Shown here piece after piece: positions 44,701 through 55,464 of a DNA stretch of 64,000 nucleotides. Origin of the DNA: Vanessa cardui. Its lineage: Eukaryota; Arthropoda; Insecta; Lepidoptera; Nymphalidae. The translations under genes and the position numbers were made by a program. The notes beneath the pieces were generated by a model, which saw only the letters and a list, made by a program, of their open reading frames with translations, was not told where the DNA came from and did no database searches. Location: contig NC_061151.1 in assembly GCF_905220365.1 (NCBI RefSeq), forward strand, positions 6,318,197 to 6,382,196. Reading direction: 5' to 3'. Position 1 is the first letter of the stretch, and each line of letters starts with the position of its first letter.

Positions 44701-47700
44701 TGTGGGGATTGTGTTATTTGATTGGGCGGCTTGATCGGTTGGTTCAATTGTTGCTTATTCATTTGATTCATGACCATGTTGGACTGTGTTATTGTCTGGT
44801 CGTTTTTTGGAATTGAAGGTCCCTGTAACATGTTTCATAATTAATTAAAAATGTAATTATATAAAGCTATTAAACTCTTATTGAGCCTAGATGGCCCAGT
44901 GGTTAGAACGCGTGCATCTTAACCGATGATTGTGGGTTCAAACCCAGACAAGAACCACTGATTGTTTATATGCTTAGTTTGTGTTTATAATTCACCTCGT
45001 GCTCGGTGGTGAAGGAAAACATCGTGAGGAAACCTGCATGTCTCTAATTTCATCGAAATTCTGCCACATATGCATTCCACCAACCCGCATTAGAACAGCG
45101 TGGTGGAATATGTTCCAAATCCTCTCCATAACAGAAGAGGAGGTCTTATCCCAGCAATAGGAAATTTACAGGCTGTTACTTTACTTTTTTACTTTTTACT
45201 TAAACTCTTATTAATGAGACATAAGCATCTTTTTATCAACATTTATAACACAAATAAGAGATATATCTAATATTGATAAAGAATAAATTACTAAAATTCA
45301 AAATTAAATATGCTTCAGCATATTTACTATGACAGATTTTTTCTTTATATTATAACAATGATAATCATTTAAATATTCGCTACCCTATCAGTTAAAATAA
45401 TAAAATAGTAGTATAGATTATTAATAATCATAAATAACACACACTCTCTCTCTCTTCTGTTATACAATAAATAGTTTAATTTACTATGCATAAAAGAGAA
45501 TATTAAAAGTTTCAATTGAAAGTTTTACTTACACGAAAATTAGGATTGAATTGATTCATACTAGGGCTAAAATTTTGTCTTGGCATGCCAATACCAGGAG
45601 GGGGCGCCATCATCCTAGGTTGCCCCATCATGTGGGGAAACTGATTCATACCGAATTGATTACCGTTCGGTATCATTTGATTTTGTCCCATCTGGTTCAT
45701 ATTTTGCCCCATTTGATTCATGTTCTGTCCCATTTTATTCATATTTTGACCCATCGGATTCATATTTTGACCCATTTGGTTCATATTTTGCCCCATCTGA
45801 TTCATATTGGGGGGCATCTGGTTTTGCACCATCTGGTTCATATTTTGACCTATCTGATTCATGCCTGGACCCATCTGATTGGGCATCATTTGATTGTTTT
45901 GGTGATGGACGTTCATGTTTTGCATCTGATTCATCATACCTTGTCCCATTTGGTTATTTTGAAACTGATTCATTTGATTTGAATTCTGCATGAACTGGTT
46001 CACACTATGCCCCATTTGGTTCATATTTTGTCCCATCTGATTCATATTTTGTCCAAGAGGATTCATGTTTTGACCAAGCTGGTTTACGTTGTGCCCCATT
46101 TGGTTCATATTTTGTCCCATTTGATTCATGTTTGGAGTCATGTGATTCATCATCTGGTTTTGATTCATTTGAGAATTTTGCCCGATTATTTTATTCAAGG
46201 GTTGGTTCATTTGGTTCATATTATGAGCCATAGATTGCTGTGGGGCAAATGGTAGTGGTACTGGTGCCTGAAGTCCTGGCGGCCTTTGAAGGATAACTGG
46301 AGGAAATCTTGGCTACAAAGAGGAAAATACCACATTAAAATCTTAAATGTAGATATTTATTTAATTCACATCATCTATCGCAGAGAAATCCCCCAGGGCT
46401 CCACGGGAGACATGACGGAGGGTCTACGTAGGCGTGAATAAAAAATGGGGGTCCATAAGATGTTAATGGGGATCCACGAAAATTTATCTGCTTTTGATAG
46501 TAAAGAGCAAAAATGTAAGCATAGTTATATTACCTTATTAATTTTTCTTGTAATTCTATTCCTTTAATAATTAAGTGTTAGAAAATGTACTATTTTCCGT
46601 TTTTATTTTACCTATCGGAATATAGAGACAAAACTCAGAAGCGACACAATTTTAATTTTTTGACGACTTTATGAAAATGGTAGAAATGTAGCAGCAGGGG
46701 TCCACCGAAACCAATAAAATTTTGAAAGTGGTGACGAGAAAATTAAGTTTGGGAACTACTGTTCTATCCTTTATTGGACGTCTATATTTCGTACAAACCT
46801 GAAAGTAGTTCTGTGAGTAGTTTTGCGGCGCTTGATTTTGGCGCAACTGTCTCTCCAACTCCTCCACCGTGCAGACATTTTTAAGCGTTGGAACTGGCTG
46901 CGAAATTCATAATAACTATTAGCAATATTCATTTAGGTAACGAGTCTTTTCAGTAACATTCGAAATTTGGAAATTTTGTAAGATACAAAGATGTATGTGT
47001 GAAAGATGATATAGCTGGAAAGAATCTTACTTATAAGATACATTTTTTTTTATGCTATTGATTGGCGGACGAGCATATAGGCCACCTGATGGTTAGTCGT
47101 CACCACCGCCCATAGACAATGGCGCTGTAAGAAACATTAAACATTCCTTACATCGCCAATACACCACCAATCTTAGCAACTAAGATGTTATGTCCCTTGT
47201 GCCTGTAGCTACACTGGCTTACTCACCAATACCAAGTACTGTTGATTGGCGGTAGAATATCTGATGAGTGGGTAGTACCTACACTTGGCTTGCACAAAGC
47301 CCTACCAACAAGCACATGACATAAGAATGAGAAGTATGGAAGGAGAAGACAAGCTACGCCGATCCCAAAGGGATATGGGATGGGATAAGGGCAGAGGGAT
47401 AAAGATGATGACAAGAAAGGAATCTTTGGTAATGTACCCAAAATACTAGAAGATAAATCAAGTACAAGACCAAACGCCCTGATGAGCTTTTACGTTTGAT
47501 TATAACTGAAAACATCTTAAGGGAATGACCTAGTAATTTCTTAGGAACCTAGGTCTTAAAAGTACGTACCGTTGGCGCCGGGAAAGAAAGGTCATGTCGC
47601 CACACGCTCGAGCCGAGGCTTCGAGTCTGCGGCGCATCCGTTTCGTCCAAAACTAGCTGAGACAGGGATGCTTCTGTAATATAAAATCAACAAAATATTA

Positions 47701-50700
47701 ACAAAATGCTTTCATGTTACAAATATCGAAAAATCATTATAGTACGACACAACTTAGATGTAGCGTCGGCGAAATTCGTAAAACCTATCACATCCGAATC
47801 GAGTACGCTATCCCAAACTATCAATATTTATTTCTCATGTGAATATGATCTTTACACAAACGCAGTAACTTGTAATATTATATGACCTAATATATTCGTC
47901 AATTTGGTACGTAGATTTACATGCAGTTGTTTTCTCGGGTTGAAATGACGCGCGAATCTATAGCGACGAATAGCGTCGAATGGCGCGATAGGGAGCTATT
48001 TCTATTGGTCGTGTAAATCATTTCATTGCATTTTCCGATGCTACATCTAATTTGTGTCATACTATACATAATTCATAACATAGTATTGTTATATGAAAAA
48101 AATAAAGGGCTTTGTCGCCGTATGTTTTGTTATTGATGGTCATATTTAAGCCGGTTGATCAAATGAGCCCCTTGTAGTCACCAACGCATCAACTTCCGCG
48201 CTGTAACTTATAATGCCACTAACCTTAAGATTCAAGACTGTTACTCTCTCATCCTTAAAATCAGAACAAAACAATACGTAAGTACTGCCAGTGGCGTAAA
48301 TAGGGCGGTGCCACCGGTGCCCAGGCACAGGGCGTAGACTCTCGGGGGCGCAATAATAGACAGACTGCGCAGGGCTATTGTTTTTTCGTTTTGCTCTTGT
48401 TAAGATTCCGCTGAGCCCCTGGTACTCGATTCCAATACAAAAGTACTTACATGCTAGTATCATCAAAAACATACATCGCGCTCATTTTTTTGGCAGCGCA
48501 CGAGCGTATTTGTGTTTAGTGTTTATCGTTAATGGACAACGCATTTGCAGTAGTGAACCTGCGTTTAAGTTTTAGTGAGTGAGACAGTAAAATAGGCAAA
48601 GGGTCTGCTTAAATTGGGCACAGTTATAGAAGCTCGCACAGGGCGCAGAAAAGGCTATTTACGGCACTGAGTAAGGCAGTATAGCGGCAGACTAAGTAGG
48701 CGATATGGTACCTGACCTACCCACCTCGAGTAAGTTCCTATCGCCAAGTATGATTTACCATAATTTTTGTAAATTGGAGATATCCTTTCGGACATTTACA
48801 CTTCCATATTCCTGTTCTTCAAAGATTATAAAAGAATCTTAAAAACACAGGTCTGGCTGTCCTGACTGACAATTAAAATTCGATATGTTTCTTAAGTTCA
48901 CAATCCCAATTTATTTTCAAAATGTAAATTTACGATTTGTTTTCTATCGCCCTCAATACCATTGACTTTTTCCCGTTATTAGTATGATTATGAACTAGGT
49001 GATATTTCTGTCAGTTACTAGATTATTTTTGCAACCGAAAATGTAGTGACGAGTATACGTATTACGGACGTTAATTGTATACATATAATTATAAGATTTA
49101 TTACTGTAAGATAAAGACAATTTGGGCTAAATTTGCCTCCCTAAGCTCCAGGATACTTGACTGACTACCACCGCCCATGGACATCTGCAACACAAGGGGA
49201 CTCGCAGGTGCGTTGCCGGCCTTTAAGAAAGGAGTAGAAGTTAGAAGGAGGTTTAGAAAAACCGCCGGCATCCCTGCTCAAGTGGTGTATGTCCTGAGCA
49301 TGGATACCCAGAGAGGGATTCTCCACCGCTGCCGCTGATGGTACCCTCCTGGGGTAATTTAACCATATTCTGCGCAACCATCAAGTTTTGGAGGGGGGGA
49401 TTGGGCCTCCGGACCTCTCACTTACCAGACGAAACGCGGTAGCATAGCTACCACTTTACGGCCGATTTTAAGTGAGAGAGTGGTACTACCCCGGGCGTGC
49501 CGGCCCATTCGGCTGTAACCTATTGGTAAATCCGCCACTGATATGGACAGACAGCGGTAAGCGACTCTGTTTTATACTATGTGATGATGATAATCATGAA
49601 GGGATCTTACCGAGTCGCGAATCAGCCTCGTCGAGAGCCGCATTCCTCCGACTGCTTTCAAGTTGCTCAGCCAAATGTTCGTGTTCAACTTCCCAATCGA
49701 ATTCTTCCGCTGAAACAGATGCTGTTTTTACAACCCATGATATTCTAATAAACAGATATGTTATGTATGAAGTGTGCCGCACCGGGGACCGTTTATTTTA
49801 GTTTATTTTTACATATCGTTAAAAGTAAAAAGGATAGCTTGATAAAAACAATAAGTAAAAGGGATAACTAGATGTTTTAATTACGCAAAACGTATTACTA
49901 CGTAATTATGATGTATTATAGCGTATTACTACGTAAAACAACTAAAGGCAAACGTCCCAATTAGGAAGTTTTCTAATCTTCACATTTGCGTGTTAATAAC
50001 ATATCTGTTTACTACAACATCATTGTTACAACCTATACAATCTATACTTGTTAGAATTAATACAGTATTTAAAAAAAGTACAATTCCTTTATCAAGTCTT
50101 AAGCTCTTAGTACCTTTTGATGCTGTATATGAAATCATTGCGACGTAATGTGATTTTCAATCGGTAAAGCATATTATCGACCTTACTGATCACACGAAAA
50201 TAGATCTTAAGATACGAACCTTTTCGTATCCCTACTTTACTTGCAAAAGATTATCTCTTATCAAAAGATCTTAAAAGCACGGAAACTTTATATATAAAGT
50301 AAAAAGCAAAGTAACTGCTGGGCTAAGGCCTCCTCTTCCATTAAGTGGAGAGTTTGGAACATATTCCACCACGCTGTTCTAATATGGTGGAATGCAAATG
50401 TGTTAGAATTTCGATGAAATTAGACACTTGCAGGATTCCTCACGATGTTTTCCTTCACCGCCGAGCACCAGATGAATTGTAAACACAAATTAAGCACATA
50501 TATATGGTTGGGTGCTTGCCTGGGTTTGAACCCGCAATCATCGGTTAAGATGGACGCGTTCTAACCACTGGGCCATCTCAGCTCTTCAGAGATCAGATCA
50601 TTAAGATAGTTTAAGAAAACATTATTAAATAAAAAACAAACGTTTCTATACATTTTCCAAGAAAGCTTGGAAAAGTTTACTATTACTGGTTGACTGTCAG

Positions 50701-53700
50701 ACAGGATATATTCATTGTATTTAACTGATATAACTTTATATAAGTTTGAACCATTATATATAACTTTCCGAACTGTTATGTTGTAAAACACTATAATAAA
50801 TATGAGACAATATTACATATATTACTCTGATCCCAGTGTAAGTAGCTAAAGCACTTGTGTTATGGAAAATCAGAAGTAACGATGGCACGACAAACACCCA
50901 GACCCAAGACCACATAGAAAACTAATGAATTTTCTACATCGACTCGGCTGAGAATCGAACCCAGAACCACGGAGGTCGTCAGATATACTTTTACAATTAA
51001 CATAAATATCGTAAAAAGGGCCTATCCATAGCAAACGTTAGTTTTGACGTCATTTTGACTTAACTATCACGTTATTAATTATTTTGTGTGAACGTGTTAT
51101 TATATTGAAAATAAAAGTGATTTACTATTAGGTAAAAAAATTGTGTTTAAATTTTAATCACCACGAACAATGACCTTGATTTACAATTATTATGTTTTCT
51201 ATTTCAAAGATCAATTTCGTTATTAGAGAATACTTAAATAATCTGCAAAGTTTCATCCTGTTATTACTTCAGAACATCAATTTTAAGATTAATTAAACAA
51301 CTTTGCTTAAACATTTTGAAGAATCATTAGCGCCTTGAGAAAATTTGATGATTAATCCAAAGCTTTTGATAATGAGTTACAAATTTTGTTATGTAAAATA
51401 ACAGCTATAACAAAGATCCTAACGTTTTATTAATCATTCCGATACTATAATCCATATTATAATATTAAAGATAATATTTTAATAAAGTGTGAAACAGGTG
51501 TCTGTACTGAAGCCAACACTTACTTAGGGTGTCCCACAAGGGAGCATTATTGGTCATGTTTTTTTTAATAACTTTGATAAGTAGATCGGTCAGGAGATAT
51601 CATGAATTAATGGTTTTTTATTTTATTTTTCGTAATATTTTAAGGATACTATGATAACATACAATGATGCCTCAGTGGCTAAAACAAGTTGAAGTATGAA
51701 ACAGAAACAAGCACCATTCAATTTCTATGAGCTTAATTTGTATTTATAATTCATCTCAAGCTCAATGAAGCAAAACATTGTAAGGTAACTTGCATATCTA
51801 CTATAACACATTGTAACAGCCTGCGGGCAAAGTTCCCATTCTCTTTACAATAACTGGCATTAGCCAAGAGATGGGAAATAAATGACACAATGATTTATTT
51901 ATGTCTCCAACATATCCTACACAGATAATATTCAAATTCACTGAACAGACATCAAATTAAAATGACAATGCCGGTATCTCTATAGAACTTTGCCCCCACC
52001 AATAATAGCTGTTTACACAAAGAGCATACTTAATATTTTATTATTGTTACTTGCTGATAAAAACATTTTTCTTAAAGCCAATAAATAATTAATCATTTAT
52101 TTTTAAATAAATAAACACCTGTACAATTTATAAAATTAAAAACATATGCTCAGAACTGACATCAAATTAATCGACCAATTAAAATGTATGTATGCATTTG
52201 TCAGTAATCCCATGTGAACACTTGAAGCATTATATTAAAAGATTTATTATATCTATCTTTAAGAGCAAGAAATTAAATAATTATTCTGTTCCAGCCATCT
52301 TATACTATTTAAAATTTTTTTGTAATGCTTTATTGAGTAATATTTCTTATAAATCAAACTTATTGATATGTTACGAAACATTTGATTTCATTTCATTCAT
52401 TGTAATATATTGTTGTATTGATAATTATTTATGAGATATATATATACATTGTTTCACAACCAATAACCATTTGCTTTAAATTTTCAACTAATTCTCTTTC
52501 TATATCTGAAACACAACTATACTTATATCAATGATGGTAATCTCTCACTTCACAATCAATTGCATTTAAAACGGTAGAAATGAGTAATTAATCAGTTTCT
52601 TTCAAGTAGATTCTACTGATAAGAACTGGGAATACTAATAGTGGTAGCTTTAGATTTTATTCAATACCGTAAACATAATCCAAGTGCTTTTATAAACCAG
52701 AATAAAGAATTTTCATTTATATCCACAAAAATATGACATATTTTCAACATAATAGATATGTTTATCGTTTCTCTTAATCGTTGATTACGTTAAACGTAAG
52801 AGATCAAAATAGTACTTACAGTCTTGTCCAAAGGTCTCATTATTGAGTGCGTCATACTCTTCCTCTGATGGTTCTCCTCCACCTTCGTCGTCATTTAAGT
52901 TCTGAAAAAAACATTTTATATCACTCTCACTGTCACATCTAACATATATACTCGCATATATCTCAATAGCGATATGTATAAGACATATGGTGTATACATA
53001 ATATATAAAATATTAATTATATCACTAGCACGGAAAGTCCTTGGGCAGGGCACTTTCAACTCAATTCAGTTAGTAGTATAAAATACAATTCCAAGATTTC
53101 ACCCACACAAAAACTTTAAGCTTAGAGATTAAAACATATCAAACCCATACAATGCTGAGTTTTGTGTCTTATTGTACTCTGCGGTAATAATAATGACGAA
53201 ACCTGTATTTTATAGATATTAACCACACATATTAATCACTGTCGTAAAAAAAAGCTCCAATATTAGCAATGCATTTACGACTTATAAACTAAAATCAACT
53301 GTGTTTAGTTAATACAAATCTATCACCTTCTAACTTCACTAATTTGACATTTGAGAGAAAAAGACAACAACCAGAATAATTAATTAACATTTATAGATGA
53401 ATCATTTATGTATAAAAATTTATTTCAGTAAGAAAGTGAAAGTAAACACAAATACAGGTCAAAATGTAAGAAAGGTATTTATCTTGTTTACCATTCTTAT
53501 TTGTATTTTGATTCTGTGTCAATTATTTTGCCAAAAACGAGCTCGATTAATAATTGTCATAAATATAGGGTTGTAAGGTGTTTTATGAACTCAACGGTTT
53601 TGTTTGAAAAGTAAGGTTATATCAAAGTCAGTATAATTGTATTTATCATTTCTAAGTCGTGTTTAAATACACTTGAACACTGTAAATAGATTATTTGATT

Positions 53701-54349
53701 AAATTATTAAATATTTATAATATTTATTGAACTGAATTGTATTTTGATATTGTTTCAGAAAAACTTGATATATTTATATTTGAACATATTTTATTTAAAT
53801 ATGGACGTTTATTTGTTACACTGTGCATATTTCTTAATTATTTATGTTCTTACTGACAAAATAATAAAATAAGGCCATTAAATATTCATATTGGTTGACA
53901 AAATACATCAGATGGATATAATTCAGAAAGAAATTACGTGGAAACGATGATATCAGACCAACAATGAGTAATTCAGTGAAAAACGACAGATTTAGAAACA
54001 CAATCTTCGTACACTATTGACAACATTGTATACGGAAAACCTAAAATGTTGAAAGCGCATAGGGTTGAATTTTACTTTAATTTCCACTTTATAAGAAAAT
54101 CTTAATGAAAAAATACACATCAATATGTAGTTTTACGTTGAATATACGTGTATATTAAGCAATTTTTGAGTTAAAACATGAGAAAACTTGCAGAAATGAC
54201 TACAATGATGAACTGTATTGGCACGCTGGCGCTCTACTTTCAGGAGCGAATAGGAACTTAGTAAATACCGTTTAGCTTGTTGTAATGTATAGAAACTTTT
54301 TGTTACTTACCGATACCGAAGTATCGAACCCGAAAAAAGAATCTGCCAT
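34841..54349 (-). CDS. HPat: PAT1/PATL1 homologue, mRNA decapping activator (17 coding exons)
   Basis: Coding exons on the minus strand: 54349-54311, 52901-52820, 49709-49611, 47673-47570, 46897-46799, 46312-45533, 44822-44425, 43734-43593, 42748-42658, 41229-41102, 39811-39698, 38763-38641, 37680-37525, 37136-36993, 36030-35888, 35768-35666, 35140-34841. All introns are GT-AG, phases match, and the total is 3,045 nt (1,014 residues plus TGA). Identity rests on [11 protein letters not shown] at the start, NNETFG, the block [15 protein letters not shown] with [22 protein letters not shown] then [12 protein letters not shown], and [15 protein letters not shown]1 proteins bridge the DDX6/Me31B helicase, LSm1-7 and decapping enzymes in cytoplasmic P-bodies to promote mRNA decay (family knowledge). 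Human PATL1 is about 770 residues, and the excess here is mainly the M/N/Q-rich exon 6. No promoter or poly(A) site is proven; an AATAAA on the minus strand lies at 34125-34120. Confidence 0.93.
36495..36830 (+). mobile_element. Family-2 dispersed repeat containing a telomere-like palindrome
   Basis: The consensus body (CCACCTGATGGTAAGTGGTC, GTGCATGTAGTTACACTGAC, AAACCGGAACACAACAATAC, GGGCTTGCACAGAGCCCTAC) recurs at 38274-38570, 43876-44130, 47040-47315 and 61970-62260, and inverted at about 40195-40410 and 40551-40750. No coding capacity is seen. The class is unknown to me. The copy here lies in HPat intron 14. Confidence 0.7.
36724..36774. repeat. Head-to-head (CCTAA)n/(TTAGG)n palindrome
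   Basis: Two perfect 23-bp arms, 36724-36746 (CCTAA repeats) and 36752-36774 (TTAGG repeats), are separated by ACCCA. TTAGG is the insect telomere repeat. The block sits inside a family-2 element exactly where other copies read GGTACCTACCCAG, so the arms flank the element's own ACCTACCCA. Confidence 0.9.
36835..36930 (+). mobile_element. Family-3 SINE body fragment
   Basis: The sequence CTATGTTGCCTTGTGGTGGTG to GTGATATTGTCCAATATTTATT matches the 3' half of the SINE at 39408-39650; the tRNA-like head is missing. Confidence 0.55.
37191..37444. mobile_element. TA-flanked MITE, short copy, intron 13
   Basis: The ends TATAGTAAGACACAACTTAG and CTAAGTTGTGCCGTACTGTA are inverted repeats. The interior shares TCTATAGCGACGAATAGCGT with the copies at 47738-48066 and in the HPat 3' region. 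The family is Tc1/mariner-like by its TA target (inference). Confidence 0.75.
37705..37932 (+). mobile_element. Family-1 tRNA-derived SINE
   Basis: The A box (TGGCCCAGTGG) and B box (GGTTCAAAGCC) are in the head. The body ATGCTCGGCGATGAAGGAAA is partly deleted and the tail ends in a (GTT)n run. This copy lies in intron 12. Confidence 0.8.
38158..38272 (+). mobile_element. Family-1 SINE, decayed head
   Basis: The sequence GAGTCGAGATGACTGGAGTT and GTGCATCTTAACGAATAATT is a degenerate SINE head that runs directly into a family-2 element. Confidence 0.5.
38274..38570 (+). mobile_element. Family-2 dispersed repeat
   Basis: This is a near-complete copy, starting TTTATGGTATACGTTGACGG and ending GGGCTTGCACAAAGCCCTAC. 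It is useful as the reference for the site where the telomere-like palindrome sits in the 36.7 kb copy. Confidence 0.7.
38771..38829. repeat. (GAAT)n run and 34-bp AT palindrome
   Basis: GAATGAATGAATGAATGAAT is followed by a perfect palindrome at 38796-38829 (AACATTTGA, a TA run, TCAAATGTT). It starts eight bases upstream of HPat exon 12 in transcript sense. Confidence 0.8.
38893..39198 (+). mobile_element. Family-1 SINE, near full length
   Basis: The element runs from TTTGGCCCAGTGGGTAGAAC through TGCATGTGACAAATTTCATA to a (GTT)n tail, in HPat intron 11. Confidence 0.82.
39408..39650 (+). mobile_element. Family-3 tRNA-like SINE, reference copy
   Basis: The head resembles a tRNA: GTGGTCGAGTGG as A box, CGGGTTCGATTCCCGGC as T-arm/B box. 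The body continues CTATGTTGTCTTGGGTCTGG. It lacks an anticodon stem that folds well, so it is a SINE rather than a tRNA gene. Confidence 0.75.
39698..43734 (-). CDS. HPat: HPat exons 8-11: conserved central block
   Basis: Exon 8 holds the family hallmark around [15 protein letters not shown] to [11 protein letters not shown]. Exon 9 continues with [11 protein letters not shown] and exon 10 with [14 protein letters not shown]. Exon 11 gives [16 protein letters not shown] followed by a Ser/Pro-rich linker. In the PAT1 family this region precedes the helical Pat-C domain and contributes to decapping-factor contacts. All four exons join in phase. Confidence 0.88.
40195..40410 (-). mobile_element. 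Family-2 dispersed repeat, inverted
   Basis: This is the reverse complement of the family-2 body (GTTGTGTTCCGGTCTGAAGG to GGCCCATATGCTCGTCCGCC). Confidence 0.68.
40551..40750 (-). mobile_element. Family-2 dispersed repeat, inverted, partial
   Basis: The copy runs from ACCACCCACTCATCAGATAT to TGTCTATGGGCGATGGTGAC. Its end is included in the local duplication that follows. Confidence 0.62.
40688..41000. repeat. Local tandem duplication, period about 177 bp
   Basis: About 133 bp beginning at 40688 (TGCTCACAGCGCCATTGTCT through TGAAGTGACAACGGTGATCT) recurs from about 40865. The copies differ at a few bases. The second copy ends 100 bp from HPat exon 10. Confidence 0.8.
41275..41580 (-). mobile_element. 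Family-1 SINE, inverted
   Basis: This is the reverse complement of the family-1 consensus with a CAACAACAACAAC start (tail) and GGTTAGAACGCGTGCATC in the head. It lies just upstream of exon 10 in intron 9. Confidence 0.82.
42222..42573. mobile_element. MITE with ~22-bp inverted repeats and C-rich interior
   Basis: The ends TAAGGGTTGTCCATTAATCA and TGATAAATGGACAACCCCTT are imperfect inverted repeats. The interior has paired C-runs (ACCCCCCCTCCCCC, ACCACCCCCCCTCCCC) and CACGTGA motifs. It lies in HPat intron 9. Confidence 0.72.
42895..43202 (+). mobile_element. Family-1 SINE
   Basis: This is a near-complete copy (GGCCCAGCGGTTAGAACGCG to GAAATGTACAGGTTGTTACT), in intron 8. The host sequence ATATAGATCCCGCTGAGTTT occurs both before (42769) and after (43203) the element. 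This indicates a local duplication of about 80 bp spanning the insertion. Confidence 0.8.
43328..43555 (+). mobile_element. Family-3 tRNA-like SINE
   Basis: This is a near-copy of 39408-39650 with an intact CGGGTTCGATTCCCGGC box, 40 bp downstream of HPat exon 8. Confidence 0.75.
43876..44130 (+). mobile_element. Family-2 dispersed repeat
   Basis: The copy spans TTTTATGGTATAGGTTGGCG to the GATGAGAGGGTGG end, in HPat intron 7. Confidence 0.68.
44425..46312 (-). CDS. HPat: HPat exons 6-7: M/N/Q-rich low-complexity region
   Basis: Exon 6 (780 nt, residues about 142-401) is dominated by repeats of MGQNMNQ and relatives such as [14 protein letters not shown]. Exon 7 (398 nt) continues N/Q-rich. 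PAT1 central regions are proline/glutamine-rich and support P-body assembly; this version is unusually repetitive at both protein and DNA level (21-nt period). The antisense open frames rich in His/Ile/Leu across exon 6 are shadows of the repeat. Confidence 0.85.
44880..45200 (+). mobile_element. Family-1 SINE
   Basis: This is a complete copy with A and B boxes and a TTACTTTACTTTTTTAC tail, in intron 6. Confidence 0.8.
46370..46770. other. Possible old hAT-like remnant in intron 5
   Basis: GGGGTCCA motifs and AAGTTTGGGAACTACTGTTC near 46747 resemble decayed hAT terminal sequence. No second terminus or 8-bp duplication is secure. The short minus frame at 46652-46867 merely extends HPat exon 5 into the intron. 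Confidence 0.25.
47040..47315 (+). mobile_element. Family-2 dispersed repeat
   Basis: The copy runs from TTATGCTATTGATTGGCGGA to GGCTTGCACAAAGCCCTACC, in intron 4. Confidence 0.68.
47738..48066. mobile_element. TA-flanked MITE, reference copy
   Basis: The terminal inverted repeats are about 35 bp (TAGTACGACACAACTTAGAT at the left, CTACATCTAATTTGTGTCAT at the right) flanked by TA. The element is about 329 bp, non-coding, in HPat intron 3. It is the key to recognising the decayed relatives in the 3' UTR region of each array unit. Confidence 0.82.
48280..49530. other. Mosaic of unclassified repeat fragments, intron 3
   Basis: CCAGTGGCGTAAATAGGGCG at 48288 and GGTAAATCCGCCACTGATAT at 49525 look like the two inverted ends of one decayed insertion. 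A GC-richer piece lies between (49140-49500; GCAGGTGCGTTGCCGGCCTT, CGAAACGCGGTAGCATAGCT). No open frame is convincing and no family is named. Confidence 0.4.
50303..50584 (-). mobile_element. Family-1 SINE, inverted
   Basis: This is the reverse complement of the SINE: CTGCTGGGCTAAGGCCTCCT to GGTTAGAACG on the minus strand, in HPat intron 2. Confidence 0.8.
50800..50975 (-). mobile_element. Family-3 SINE, inverted
   Basis: The reverse complement reads from the tRNA-like CGGGTTCGATTC region (mutated) through GTGCTTTAGCTACTTACACT, in intron 2. Confidence 0.68.
51528..51590 (+). pseudogene. Reverse-transcriptase motif remnant
   Basis: One frame reads [18 protein letters not shown] and then a stop. 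This matches the conserved motif before the catalytic YADD of non-LTR reverse transcriptases. No other RT motif is found nearby, so it is a small fossil fragment in HPat intron 2. Confidence 0.6.
51660..51880 (+). mobile_element. Family-1 SINE, strongly decayed
   Basis: TGCCTCAGTGGCTAAAACAA, GCTTAATTTGTATTTATAAT and AATTCATCTCAAGCTC follow the family-1 order at lower identity. Confidence 0.55.
52820..54349 (-). CDS. HPat: HPat exons 1-2: N-terminal helicase-binding motif
   Basis: Exon 1 encodes only 13 residues ([13 protein letters not shown]) and exon 2 encodes an acidic stretch ending [18 protein letters not shown]1 proteins carry a short acidic N-terminal motif of the form N/D-D/E-T-F-G that docks DDX6/Dhh1/Me31B. 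The NNETFG here, at about residues 33-38, fits that role. The start at 54349 is the first ATG of the frame with a canonical donor 39 nt later. Intron 1 is 1.4 kb of AT-rich DNA in which I see nothing else. Confidence 0.85.
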
Positions 54350-55235
54350 TGGATTTTTTCATATATCATGGGCAGAAATGACATGACTTGTCACGCTACT
54401 GTGTCGCAACGGCGCTGGCGCCATGTCGGTTGGCAGTTCGGTTACACGCATGGGATAAAATTTCAAGTTAAAACAAATTAATAAGACCAACAACATTATA
54501 CGTCATGAAAAACTTTTTTATATTTACAATCAATTTCATTGTCATTGTTTTAGCGTATAATATTAATTAAAGATAAATAAATTTTATACAGTATTACTTC
54601 AATTTTATATATATTCATTTCTATTACAGGCAAAATAAGTAAACAGCATGTATTCCGTATTACCGTCATTGATTTTAACTACCTATGGTATAAGTTAAGA
54701 ATCTTTCTACTTAAAATAAAATACAAACGGATTTATTCTTTTATCTTTGAATTGAAATTCCAACAAATATTTATAAATAATTTAATTGGTAATTCCACAA
54801 TCAACGATAACAATTAACTTCTTCCTGCTTTGTGTTTCGGAGTTTTAACATTAAAGATGAGGCGGAAGTTTAAAGAGCCCCAGACATTGTCACATTCTAC
54901 CATTGATTCCATGCTTCTAAGAACTTACATAGGAAAACAAAAATTTAGAATTACTTGACTTAAACAAGTTGTAAAGAAATTACATTAATTCCTTTGTATA
55001 TTCAAATGATATCTAGACATGGTCACTACACTGTTTATAATTCTTTAATATACAATAATATAGGTTGATAAAATTATGTTTTAAAAAGACGTCCTACGGC
55101 GACTTCATAAAGAAAAAACATCTTTGTGAAACAGCTGATATTTAGTATCATTTTATCTGTGGCCACCTTTCTGTCTCTGGAATTTGGACTTTGACTTTGA
55201 CAATGTATAAAAGACGAAAAATTCAAAACAGTTTG
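54350..55235. promoter_or_regulatory. Intergenic region between HPat and the retrotransposon
   Basis: This should contain the HPat 5' UTR and promoter. The proximal 100 bp (54380-54450) is GC-richer (GTGTCGCAACGGCGCTGGCG) than the rest, which is AT-rich. No TATA box or upstream exon can be assigned with confidence. Confidence 0.35.
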
Positions 55236-55247
55236 AACTTCAATATA
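55236..55247. repeat. Target-site duplication, left copy
   Basis: AACTTCAATATA here recurs at 60792-60803 directly after the poly(A) run. This fixes both ends of the retrotransposon. Confidence 0.85.
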
Positions 55248-55464
55248 GGTTGTTTTCGCTTGCGTTAGCTTTGGTTGACACACGTGTTAGTGAGATATCT
55301 GTGTTTTTATATTAATTCTGTGTAACTTTTTTATGAATTTTCAGTGCAAATAGTTTAATTTTATGGTTTCTGGGTTTTACTAACATAATTCGGTTTCGGT
55401 AAGTGTTATTTTTCTTTTGATTATAGTTATAGTATATTAGTTAAGTTACAGTAGTTAGTTTATA

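Noticed and set aside
45551..46255. Plus-strand His/Ile/Leu-rich frames with HLVHIL repeats
   Set aside because: They are exact antisense shadows of the MGQNMNQ repeat in HPat exon 6.
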